Source: Burkholderiaceae bacterium (lineage in GTDB: Bacteria; Pseudomonadota; Gammaproteobacteria; Burkholderiales; Burkholderiaceae). From it: a stretch of 9,093 nucleotides of DNA. The notes beneath the pieces are model-generated. The model did not search any database, was not told the origin of the DNA, and saw only the letters and a list, made by a program, of their open reading frames with translations. Positions 1 through 6,692 of the stretch are shown here, one piece after another. Within the stretch, counting starts at the first letter, position 1. Each line of letters opens with the position of its first letter. Location: assembly GCA_947373615.1 (NCBI GenBank), contig CANBYN010000063.1, positions 1 through 9,093 of the forward strand, in the 5' to 3' direction. Position numbers and translations under genes: made by a program.

Positions 1-269
1 GCTCTACCAATGCTCTAGAACATGCTGATTGGATGCAAATAGCCTGGGTTTCATTTACCGCAGTAGCGGGCATTATCTGCCTAGCTGGTGGCTTGCAAGG
101 TTGGTTTATTGAAAAAACCAAGGTCTTTGAACGCATCATCATGGTGGTATCAGGCGTGGCTCTAGCATACCCATCAACCGAGGCTGACTTAATAGGCTTC
201 ATTGGGTTCGGCTTGGTATTGATTACTCAAACCATGACCCATTTCAAACTTAACCCAAAAACTTCGTAA
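1..269 (+). CDS. C-terminal fragment of a probable fused TRAP transporter permease
   Basis: The reading frame is open from base 3 with no stop before the ATG at 33, so this is the 3' end of a longer gene cut by the window edge, not a 78-aa gene. The visible part has two hydrophobic segments, one just after the Trp-Met at 30-35 and one near the end (IGFIGFGLVLI), separated by a charged stretch (IEKTKVFER). That layout, with LAGGLQGWFI in the first segment and ADLIGFIGFG in the second, resembles the C-terminal end (DUF3394-like) of TRAP transporters in which small and large membrane subunits are fused; these take up organic acids with a periplasmic binding protein. With under 90 residues visible the family call is a resemblance, and another multi-spanning transporter is possible. 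Confidence 0.55.
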   Translation, partial: STNALEHADWMQIAWVSFTAVAGIICLAGGLQGWFIEKTKVFERIIMVVSGVALAYPSTEADLIGFIGFGLVLITQTMTHFKLNPKTS

Positions 270-300
270 GCAGCACATTCCAATAAAGTATTCGCCTCAC

Positions 301-338
301 TAAACCATAAAGCCCGCTATTGCGGGCTTTATGGTTTA
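301..338 (+). terminator. Perfect 17-bp hairpin between convergent genes
   Basis: Bases 301-317 and 322-338 are exact reverse complements around a TATT loop. The GC core is GCCCGC/GCGGGC, flanked by A/T-rich arms ending in TTTATGGTTTA. The hairpin lies 31 bp after the TRAP stop and 28 bp beyond the stop of the converging enolase-family gene. Because A/T tracts flank the GC core on both sides it could stop transcription from either direction. Confidence 0.85.
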
Positions 339-366
339 TCGATCAGAAATTTATGGTCGCTGCATT

Positions 367-1500
367 TTACGCAATTTTTGTCCATGCCCCTTTACCAGCG
401 TATTGCTTTATAGCAGCCTCATCAAACTCAAAACCTAAGCCAGGACTTTGATGCAAAATCAAATCTCCATTCTTAAAGGAGAGTTGTTTATTAATCAGTC
501 TACGAAAATTTAGCACCTGATCATCCAAGAAAAATTCAACAAAGCGAGCATTAGGGGTAGCAGCTACCAATGGTGCGTGTAGATCATGCATCCAATGAGG
601 GCAAACTGTTATACCTTTCAAGTCAGCGTATGCAGAAATTCTGCGCCACTCAGTAATACCACCACAGACAGCGGCATCTGATTGCAAAATGGCTACGCCG
701 CCAGCGTCGATCAACTCTCTAAAACGCCAGCGACCTGCTTCCATTTCACCGGTAGCTACATTGATTTTGGTTTGCCGTGCTAATGCCGCATGTAAATCAA
801 TCGCATCCGGTGAGAACTGTTCCTCAATCCAATAAGGGTTATAGGCTTCAAAGCGACGAACATACTCAAGCGCGGTTGGCAAATCACGCCAAGCATTATT
901 TGCATCTAGAGTTAATAGCACATCATCACCCACTGCCCTACGAGCCGCTTTCACGCGCGCTTCTTCCTCAGCTGGAGATAGACGACCGACCTTCATCTTG
1001 ACCGCCCTAAAACCCTGCCTTACATAGGACTCCATCTCTTTACCCAGCTTGGCTGGAGTTTTGCCTTCAAGATAGTAGCCCCCACTAGCATACGCAGGTA
1101 CGCGATCATCCACAACAGATCCCAAATATTGATGCATCGGCAAACCAACAGAACGGGCATTCAAATCCCATAGGGCAGTATCCAAAATGGAGATACCACG
1201 CATTACCGCGCCCGTGCGTCCTTGAAGGATGGAATCGTTATACATATCCATCCAGAGTCCTTCACTACGATGACTATTTTGTCCAACCAGCTTTGGCGCA
1301 AGCAACTGCTCAACCGAAATCTTGGCTATATCGCCGCCAGCGCTACCTACATAACAAAAACCGATACCCTCATTTCCATCTTTACCGCGAACTTTTACTA
1401 TGCAGTAGTGCCGCTCAGAGACGGTGCGAGTAGAAAATGAAGTTACCTTATCTAAAGGTACTGCAACCGAGGCAACTTGCACTGATTCAATAATCGGCAT
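367..1500 (-). CDS. Mandelate racemase / muconate lactonizing enzyme family protein
   Basis: A full-length enolase-superfamily enzyme of 377 aa. Such enzymes abstract the proton alpha to a carboxylate using Mg2+, and most act on sugar acids or aromatic acids in the cytoplasm. The N-terminal capping domain spans about residues 1-125 and the barrel about 135-360. Residues match mandelate racemase in order and spacing: K168/K170 (VKMKVG), Mg ligands D199 (DANN), E226 and E252 (TGE), the D275-H302 dyad 27 residues apart as in D270/H297, and E322 20 residues after the His. This places it in the mandelate racemase subgroup rather than the muconate lactonizing group. The ATG has a good ribosome site 7 nt upstream. 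No catabolic partner is next to it; a probable TRAP permease converges on it. The substrate cannot be read from sequence; a sugar-acid dehydratase is the likeliest role. Confidence 0.9.
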   Translation of the reverse strand: MPIIESVQVASVAVPLDKVTSFSTRTVSERHYCIVKVRGKDGNEGIGFCYVGSAGGDIAKISVEQLLAPKLVGQNSHRSEGLWMDMYNDSILQGRTGAVMRGISILDTALWDLNARSVGLPMHQYLGSVVDDRVPAYASGGYYLEGKTPAKLGKEMESYVRQGFRAVKMKVGRLSPAEEEARVKAARRAVGDDVLLTLDANNAWRDLPTALEYVRRFEAYNPYWIEEQFSPDAIDLHAALARQTKINVATGEMEAGRWRFRELIDAGGVAILQSDAAVCGGITEWRRISAYADLKGITVCPHWMHDLHAPLVAATPNARFVEFFLDDQVLNFRRLINKQLSFKNGDLILHQSPGLGFEFDEAAIKQYAGKGAWTKIA

Positions 1501-1505
1501 CTAGA

Positions 1506-1511
1506 CTCCTT
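1506..1511 (-). promoter_or_regulatory. Ribosome binding site of the enolase-family gene
   Basis: The minus strand reads AAGGAG five bases before the ATG that ends at 1498. It is a near-consensus Shine-Dalgarno sequence and supports that start. Confidence 0.75.
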
Positions 1512-1660
1512 ATTCAAAAAAAGATTGTATCTAGAATTTACATTACGCCTAAGCTGGCTTACCAATCTAGACAAAAGCGGTAAATCTGGCATTACTAATG
1601 TGGCTTGACTCAGAGGCTGCCTACCGATCAAGGGGCCATCGTAAAGAATGAATTGTGAAG

Positions 1661-1680
1661 AAAGACTGAAAGCAGTCTTT
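1661..1680. repeat. Perfect 8-bp inverted repeat
   Basis: AAAGACTG (1661-1668) and CAGTCTTT (1673-1680) are exact reverse complements around a four-base AAAG loop. No T-run follows on either strand, so it is a poor intrinsic terminator. It lies about 100 bp before the M23 peptidase gene and could be an operator or an RNA structure; the role is unknown. Confidence 0.5.
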
Positions 1681-1766
1681 ATAGTCCTGAAAATCATTCA
1701 AGATCAAGCGTAACTGCTTTTTGCTGCAGTACAACATCATTATCCGAACACGATCTCACATTATTA

Positions 1767-1772
1767 GATAAT
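1767..1772 (+). promoter_or_regulatory. Possible -10 box of the M23 peptidase gene
   Basis: GATAAT differs from the sigma-70 -10 consensus at one position. It ends six bases before the GTG, which would put the transcript start at or next to the start codon. No good -35 hexamer lies 16-18 bp upstream, so this is only a candidate. Confidence 0.3.
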
Positions 1773-1778
1773 TGCGGT

Positions 1779-3227
1779 GTGAATATAAAAGTAACTTGCC
1801 GCACCCTCCTTTCTAAAGGGATGCTAATTTTGACGGGATATGCCCTCCTCGCCCTAACTCCAGGCTTGGCGCCCATAGCTCAGGCTCAACAAAATAATCA
1901 AAACCAAAAAAGCGCTCAAGCGCGGAAGAAGGTTATCGTTCAAAATCCTAGGCAACTTGGATTCAAAGACAATGTCTCTAGTGGCTCCTCAAGAGTGAGT
2001 AGCCTTAGCCTCAATCCTGCCCTCTTCCAACGAAAAGATCCAAGCGAACTTATTTTTGATAGCTCTGGAAATTTAGATTATCGAATTATTCAAGGTTGTC
2101 TACGGCGCAACTTTAACGAAGACAATTTACCTGCCAGTATTGGCATCAATAATCGCCAGTTTTCTGAGTTCTTCAAAAATCAAACCAAGTCATTCTTTGA
2201 TCGCATGCGGGGAGAATGCATTCCCTATGCCGCCGCCTTTGGAAGTCGCAACCGTTTTGACTCCCTCAGCATCATGAATGGTTCGATACAAGATAGCAAA
2301 ACTGAAGTTTGGACATTTACCCCGTCAGCAGTCGGTGGGTTCTTAATTCAGCAGGAGTATCTGAAAGATGAATCAAAAAATCTTACCGAGATCCGAATTC
2401 CTTTACAAGAAGTTTTGTATGACCCGCGTAAATTAGGGGATAAGTTACCAGTGGAATTGGTATGGGAATTAAACTCTATCATCAAGCAAATTTATCCTGA
2501 AGAAAATAACTCACTAGAAAACACCAACAGCATCGTTCGCCTAATTGTGGACTTTGGAGATAGTGAGCGATGGGCACAGATCTGGACTGTAGAGATTATC
2601 GATCCGACCAGTAAAGAAGTATTTGCAAATGCCTTTTGGGTAGAAAGAGGTGATCTTCCTGGGGCCTTCTTTACAGGTGGAGGAGAATCTTTAGAGCGCT
2701 CCTTCTGGACCAACCCATTAAGTTATCGACGCATTTCTAGAGGAGTTGGCATGGTGCGCGCATCATCTGGAACGCGTTCCAAAAGCAACTCTCCTGTAGC
2801 CCAAACGGCACCAACAAAGCAAAAGTATCGTGCTCATATGGGAATTGATTACGCCGCCCCTATAGGCACCCCCATTTTTAGTGTTGCAAATGGCAAAGTA
2901 GTGCATATGGGCTTTAGTGGAGCATTTGGCAATCTGATTGTATTAGAGCATCCTGGAAACTACCATACCTATTATGCTCATCTTAGTAACTACAACAGTG
3001 AACTTGAGCTTGGCAATGAAGTGCGTCGTGGTTTGGAGATTGGTTATGTGGGAACAACTGGAAGATCTACCGGTCCGCATTTACATTTTGAGCTTAGAAA
3101 AGATGGTATCTATGTTGACCCTTATGGTCCTAAGACACAACTCGATTTGTGGTCAATGCGCGATAACGAAAGCGGGCAACTCACTCGAGCTGTCCTGCTA
3201 TTGGGAAGCCCGATAAAAATGAATTAA
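1779..3227 (+). CDS. Secreted M23 family peptidase (LytM-type)
   Basis: A 482-aa zinc peptidase predicted to cut peptidoglycan peptide bridges in the periplasm, or to act as an amidase activator if catalytically silent. Residues 1-36 form a signal peptide: K4, R8 and K13, a hydrophobic run, then AQA before Q37. Residues 37-345 match no domain I can name and carry the mature protein's only two cysteines (C107, C147). The LytM domain fills about 350-452, with Zn ligands H353, D357 (HMGID) and H436 and probable catalytic H401 (YAHL) and H434 (HLHFE), so it should be active. The start is GTG at 1779: the frame has no other start codon between it and the upstream stop at 1656. An ATG at 1821 would remove the positive n-region of the signal peptide. 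Neither start has a well-spaced ribosome site. A strong terminator follows. Confidence 0.88.
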   Translation: MNIKVTCRTLLSKGMLILTGYALLALTPGLAPIAQAQQNNQNQKSAQARKKVIVQNPRQLGFKDNVSSGSSRVSSLSLNPALFQRKDPSELIFDSSGNLDYRIIQGCLRRNFNEDNLPASIGINNRQFSEFFKNQTKSFFDRMRGECIPYAAAFGSRNRFDSLSIMNGSIQDSKTEVWTFTPSAVGGFLIQQEYLKDESKNLTEIRIPLQEVLYDPRKLGDKLPVELVWELNSIIKQIYPEENNSLENTNSIVRLIVDFGDSERWAQIWTVEIIDPTSKEVFANAFWVERGDLPGAFFTGGGESLERSFWTNPLSYRRISRGVGMVRASSGTRSKSNSPVAQTAPTKQKYRAHMGIDYAAPIGTPIFSVANGKVVHMGFSGAFGNLIVLEHPGNYHTYYAHLSNYNSELELGNEVRRGLEIGYVGTTGRSTGPHLHFELRKDGIYVDPYGPKTQLDLWSMRDNESGQLTRAVLLLGSPIKMN

Positions 3228-3254
3228 TCTCACTATAAATGAATTGCAAAACAT

Positions 3255-3280
3255 AAAAGGGTCCTGATGGACCCTTTTTT
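3255..3280 (+). terminator. Intrinsic terminator after the M23 peptidase gene
   Basis: A 10-bp perfect stem (3255-3264 with 3269-3278) with core GGGTCC/GGACCC, a TGAT loop and a run of six T from 3275. The A-run on the left arm means it could also work for the minus-strand uspA gene that ends at 3298. Confidence 0.92.
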
Positions 3281-3297
3281 ACTCTGAAGCTTAATCA

Positions 3298-3738
3298 TTA
3301 ACCCAAGACTAATACCGGCAACTTCGAGTGCACGATCACTTCATGTGTTTCGCTGCCCAACAAAACCCCTTTGATACCTGTGCGCTTATGGGATGCCATG
3401 ACAATCACATCAGCCTTCGCCTTTTTAGCGCCCTCCAAAATACCTTCCGATAAATTAGTATTCGCAATATGCATAGCCTTGGCTTTGATGGTTAGCCCAA
3501 GAGCAGCATCAGATTTTTTAAAGACATCTTTGGCAAAGTTCTCGCAAGCTAACTTATGCTCTTTTTGGGAGATGCCATAACCCATCGAGCTATCGGCATA
3601 CGCCATAGGAGGCAATGGGTCAGATACATAAACTAAGGTTACAGCAGCGCCATCGAGCTTAGCTAGCTCAGCCACCTTTTTCAAAGATTTTTTACTTACA
3701 TCTGAGCCGTCTACAGGTACCAATAAATGCTTAAACAT
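3298..3738 (-). CDS. Universal stress protein, UspA family
   Basis: A single-domain cytoplasmic UspA-fold protein of 146 aa, the usual length. It begins MFKHLLVPVDGSDVSKK, the standard beta1 strand with the nucleotide-contacting Asp at D10, and ends with the typical SKLPVLVLG strand. The ATP-binding loop is altered: in the family pattern G-x2-G-x9-G-S/T the first two glycines are A115 and K118 (ASHK), while G128-S129 remain. ATP binding may be weak or absent. An upstream in-frame ATG would give 171 aa, but the added 25 residues look unlike the family and the internal ATG at 3738 has a strong ribosome site, so the short form is chosen. UspA proteins promote survival under stress and stasis; the specific trigger here is unknown. 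It diverges from the DUF2177 gene with 88 bp between starts. Confidence 0.92.
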   Translation of the reverse strand: MFKHLLVPVDGSDVSKKSLKKVAELAKLDGAAVTLVYVSDPLPPMAYADSSMGYGISQKEHKLACENFAKDVFKKSDAALGLTIKAKAMHIANTNLSEGILEGAKKAKADVIVMASHKRTGIKGVLLGSETHEVIVHSKLPVLVLG

Positions 3739-3742
3739 ATTC

Positions 3743-3750
3743 ACTCCCTT
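3743..3750 (-). promoter_or_regulatory. Ribosome binding site that sets the uspA-family start
   Basis: The minus strand reads AAGGGAGT four bases before the ATG at 3738-3736. It decides for the 146-aa form over the longer in-frame ATG at 3813. Confidence 0.75.
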
Positions 3751-3811
3751 TAAATTAAACCACTGAGCTTCTCTTTCCATCATAATGCTTATTATTAGCC
3801 TATATAAGCAC

Positions 3812-3818
3812 AAAAGGA
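3812..3818 (+). promoter_or_regulatory. Ribosome binding site for a TTG start
   Basis: AAAAGGA lies eight bases before TTG at 3827. The codon just before the TTG is an in-frame TAA (3824-3826), and the first in-frame ATG would delete about 34 residues including the first membrane segment. TTG is therefore the only workable start. Confidence 0.7.
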
Positions 3819-3826
3819 TAACTTAA

Positions 3827-4228
3827 TTGCTCAGGTATTTTGGCACCTATCTCTCGTTTTTAATTGCGTTGGTCTCCATTGATTTGATTTGGCTTTTAGG
3901 AATTGCCAAAAACCTATATAGAGATCAAATGGGTGATCTCATGGCAAAAGAACCCAAGTTATTCGTGGGGCTCACTTTCTACCTGCTGTATGCCTTAGGG
4001 GTCTGTATTTTTGTGATCGTGCCAGCACTATCTAAGCAATCTTGGATATATGCACTGCAATATGGCGCCCTGTTTGGGCTATTTTGCTACATGACCTATG
4101 ATCTCACCAATTTGGCTATCATCAGAAACTTCCCCGCTCAACTTGCATTTGCAGATATCGTATGGGGCAGCCTAGTAACCGCATTATGTTCTGTATTGGC
4201 CTATTGGGTAGGCAATCATCTTTCTTAA
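3827..4228 (+). CDS. DUF2177 family membrane protein
   Basis: A 133-aa inner-membrane protein with four predicted helices at about residues 5-27, 46-68, 74-95 and 106-128. Family-like motifs are D19-x2-W22 in helix 1, YDLTNLA (91-97) after helix 3 and DIVWG (110-114) opening helix 4. These match the DUF2177 pattern as I know it; the family has no assigned function. The length is typical. It starts with TTG and a good ribosome site. It ends 30 bp before the SulP transporter gene on the same strand with no terminator between, so the two are probably co-transcribed. It diverges from a uspA-family gene, and the 88-bp gap must hold both promoters; I see no convincing hexamer pair there. Confidence 0.82.
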   Translation: MLRYFGTYLSFLIALVSIDLIWLLGIAKNLYRDQMGDLMAKEPKLFVGLTFYLLYALGVCIFVIVPALSKQSWIYALQYGALFGLFCYMTYDLTNLAIIRNFPAQLAFADIVWGSLVTALCSVLAYWVGNHLS

Positions 4229-4258
4229 AATATTGCCCAGCTCCATAAAATTATTGCC

Positions 4259-5887
4259 ATGTTTTATCGCCCTAGACTATTAGACTCATTTGCAGGATAT
4301 AACCGCACCTTATTTACCAAGGATGTTCTAGCGGGATTAACGGTGGCCGTAGTGGCTCTTCCATTGGCGATGGCTTTTGCAATTGCTAGCGGCCTAAAAC
4401 CTGAAGCAGGTATTTTTACAGCAATTATTGCTGGAGGATTAATTTCCTTGTTAGGGGGAAGCCGAGTTCAAATTGGTGGGCCTGCAGGGGCTTTCATTGT
4501 GATTGTGTACGGCATTGTTGAGCGCTACGGCATCCCCAATATGCTGCTAGCAACCGCCATGTCAGGGGTATTTTTATTTCTGATGGGCGTTTTTCGCCTG
4601 GGAACCTTAGTGCGCTTTATTCCAGTAGCGGTGATTATTGGATTTACCAATGGCATTGCTTTTCTGATTGGCTTATCGCAAATTAAAGATTTTTTTGGCC
4701 TGACCATTGAAAAAATGCCGGCTCAATTTTTTCAAGTAGTACAAACACTCTACACGACTGCCAACACGTTCAACCCCATAGCGCTTGGACTGTCATGTGG
4801 CAGTCTTACGTTATTAATTGTTTGGAAATTATTTCAAAATCGCTTGGGGTGGCTTTCCCACCTCCCTGGCACAGTAGTTGCTATGGTTGTAGCAACCATC
4901 ATCACCGCCTTATTTGAATTGCCGGTAGAAACGATTGGTAGTCGATTCGGAGGGATCCCTTCCGGGCTTCCTCACTTTGAATGGATGTCTGTGAGTTGGA
5001 GTACAGCTCAATATATGGTGACACCAGCCTTAACTCTTGCAGTACTTGGCGCAATTGAATCCTTGCTTTGTGCGCGTATAGCGGATGGATTAATTCATGA
5101 TCGCCATGATTCCAATCAAGAGCTCATGGCGCAAGGCATTGCCAATTTCGTGACGCCCTTCTTTGGCGGTATGCCTGCAACTGGAACAATTGCTAGAACT
5201 GTAACCAATATAGAGAGTGGTGGGAGCACTCCTGTCGCTGGAATTGTGCATGCGTTCATTTTGCTATTAGTTGTTTTGTTTGCGTCGCCACTCGCAAAAA
5301 ATATTCCATTAGCCAGCTTAGCGGCAATCTTGATGTATATCGCCTGGAATATGGGTGAGTGGAAAAAATTTATCGACCTCAAGCAGTTCCGTATGCCCTA
5401 TCGCATTACCATTCTCAGCGTCTTTTTATTAACCGTCATTCTTGACTTGACGATTGCGGTTGAAGTAGGTCTATTGCTTGCCTTTATTACCTTTATTTAT
5501 CGCATTTCCAGTCTGTCCCGCTGTGAACCAGCAGAATTGAAGGACTATCCAGTACTGCAAGATTTTCAAGGTCGTATCGATGCCTACCGTATTTATGGCG
5601 CCATCTTTTTTGGTGCAGTAAAACTGCTTGAGAGTATTGAAGAGAATTTACCTTCACAGACCTTATTGTTAGACCTAAAAAATGTCATCTATGTTGATAC
5701 TTCTGGCATGGACACCATTTTGGAGCTTGCCCATCTTTGCAAATTGCGCAATGTAAGATTAATCATCTGTGGCTTAGGTCATCAACCCCTAGGAATGGCT
5801 GAACGCAGCGGTTTTCTCGAAACACTCTCAAAGGGTTGTCTCTATCTAGATCTTGCCTCTGGAATTAAAGCCGCAACCCAGTCATAA
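4259..5887 (+). CDS. SulP family anion transporter with STAS domain
   Basis: A 542-aa inner-membrane transporter of the SulP/SLC26 family, a typical length. The membrane core spans about residues 20-418. Landmarks are GPAGAF (74-79) at the start of helix 3 and the conserved acidic position E267 (AIESLL) in helix 8, followed by FFGGMPATGTIART (301-314). A STAS domain covers about 438-537 with DTSG at 480-483, the position phosphorylated in anti-sigma-antagonist relatives. Family substrates include sulfate, bicarbonate and C4-dicarboxylates. The ESLLCA...FFGG stretch recalls E. coli DauA (C4-dicarboxylate) more than the cyanobacterial bicarbonate carriers, but this is an impression without an alignment. 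No ribosome site is evident before the ATG, so translation may depend on the DUF2177 gene just upstream. Its stop lies 10 bp from the stop of the converging TauE/SafE-like gene. Confidence 0.93.
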   Translation: MFYRPRLLDSFAGYNRTLFTKDVLAGLTVAVVALPLAMAFAIASGLKPEAGIFTAIIAGGLISLLGGSRVQIGGPAGAFIVIVYGIVERYGIPNMLLATAMSGVFLFLMGVFRLGTLVRFIPVAVIIGFTNGIAFLIGLSQIKDFFGLTIEKMPAQFFQVVQTLYTTANTFNPIALGLSCGSLTLLIVWKLFQNRLGWLSHLPGTVVAMVVATIITALFELPVETIGSRFGGIPSGLPHFEWMSVSWSTAQYMVTPALTLAVLGAIESLLCARIADGLIHDRHDSNQELMAQGIANFVTPFFGGMPATGTIARTVTNIESGGSTPVAGIVHAFILLLVVLFASPLAKNIPLASLAAILMYIAWNMGEWKKFIDLKQFRMPYRITILSVFLLTVILDLTIAVEVGLLLAFITFIYRISSLSRCEPAELKDYPVLQDFQGRIDAYRIYGAIFFGAVKLLESIEENLPSQTLLLDLKNVIYVDTSGMDTILELAHLCKLRNVRLIICGLGHQPLGMAERSGFLETLSKGCLYLDLASGIKAATQS

Positions 5888-5897
5888 ACTTCTGTTT

Positions 5898-6617
5898 TCA
5901 AGAAATACAAAAACCCCCTTTTAATAAGGCCTCTGGCAAAACCCAAGCGCGATATAAACCAAAACCACCAGCAATCAGTAAGAGTGATGCCGCCAAATAA
6001 CGCACCCACATGTATTGCCCAAATTGGGTCAATAGTGCAGAAAATTTAGAGATAAGTAATAAATTAGGTAAGGTGCCCAGACCAAAAGCCAACATGAGGG
6101 CGGCACCAGTTAATACATCTCCAGATAAAAAAGCCAGTGGTAAGACACTGTAAACGAGCCCACAGGGCACTAAGCCCCAGAGCATGCCGCTAAACCAACG
6201 TGACGGACCGCTAGCCCACTGACCAAGATATTTAGCCCAAAAACCAGCGATGTTCGTACTCAGCCATTTGCCCCCGAGTAAACCTTGGGTTTTACCAAGC
6301 CTCAATAGCCGAATTCCCATCAAAAGCAAAATTAGGGATGTAAAGGCAAAAAGGGGTCGTTGAATAGGCAAGAGATTTTGCTGCCAAACTACCACGCCAA
6401 TACAAGCCGCCAAAGCGCCCAATAAGCCATAAGTCGTAATCCGCCCCAGATGCATCACCAGTTGCAGGTAAAAAAGCTCGGATTTTGCCCTCAAAGGGCC
6501 TTCTATGAGTGCTGGACGCTCAATTGCGGCCGCAATGCCACCGCACATTAAGGCGCAGTGCCAGCCGCTCACCAAAGACCCTAGAAAAACCGCTAAAAGA
6601 AGGCTAGCAGTGAGCAT
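5898..6617 (-). CDS. TauE/SafE-like (DsbD_2/UreH-type) membrane protein
   Basis: A multi-spanning inner-membrane protein with about six helices. The first helix carries HCALMCGG, a form of the HC-x3-CGG motif, and the fourth carries GLVPCGLVY; GLGTLPNLL follows. Paired Cys in these positions mark the DsbD_2/UreH branch, commonly annotated as sulfite exporter TauE/SafE. Genes of this kind often accompany cbb3 oxidase genes, and a role in copper or heme delivery is proposed for relatives; transport of sulfite is not implied. The longest frame starts at GTG 6674 (258 aa), but that leaves only 18 bp to the divergent fnr start and adds 19 residues ahead of helix 1. The ATG at 6617 (239 aa) leaves 75 bp for promoters and gives a usual N-terminus. 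Neither has a clear ribosome site, so the start is uncertain. Confidence 0.82.
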   Translation of the reverse strand: MLTASLLLAVFLGSLVSGWHCALMCGGIAAAIERPALIEGPLRAKSELFYLQLVMHLGRITTYGLLGALAACIGVVVWQQNLLPIQRPLFAFTSLILLLMGIRLLRLGKTQGLLGGKWLSTNIAGFWAKYLGQWASGPSRWFSGMLWGLVPCGLVYSVLPLAFLSGDVLTGAALMLAFGLGTLPNLLLISKFSALLTQFGQYMWVRYLAASLLLIAGGFGLYRAWVLPEALLKGGFCIS

Positions 6618-6692
6618 CAGAGCGCTGATATAAAAGGAAAAGGAAGGTTTATCACACCAATAGAATAAACTCACTGCATAATTAGCACAAAG

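Larger units (their letters stand above)
1501..1778. other. Divergent intergenic region, no gene recognised
   Basis: These 278 bases separate two genes that point away from each other, so both promoters should lie here. Visible elements are three copies of ATCTAGA (1499-1505, 1529-1535, 1565-1571), a possible minus-strand -10 box TACAAT (1524-1529) without a convincing -35, an 8-bp hairpin at 1661-1680, and a possible plus-strand -10 box GATAAT at 1767-1772. Short open frames cross the region on both strands, but none has a recognisable protein, a ribosome site and a sensible start together. Confidence 0.6.

Noticed and set aside
777..1440. Two plus-strand frames inside the enolase-family gene
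   Set aside because: The minus-strand enzyme has all family residues, and these frames have no protein-like character.
1452..1697. 81-aa minus-strand open frame in the divergent gap
   Set aside because: It overlaps the enolase-family start in another frame, has no recognisable domain and no good ribosome site.
1694..1876. 60-aa minus-strand open frame over the start of the M23 gene
   Set aside because: It is opposite the signal-peptide coding region and has an unstructured, arginine-rich product; it is best explained as a shadow.
3298..3813. Longer 171-aa form of the UspA protein
   Set aside because: The extra 25 residues do not fit the family, and the internal ATG has a strong ribosome site.
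3739..3826. Minus-strand TATGAT as a uspA -10 box
   Set aside because: The hexamer at 17 bp spacing matches TTGACA at only two positions, so no promoter call is made.
5910..5935. Possible terminator between SulP and the TauE/SafE-like gene
   Set aside because: Only a 4-bp stem (CCTT/AAGG) forms and it lies inside the coding end of the minus-strand gene, so support is too weak.
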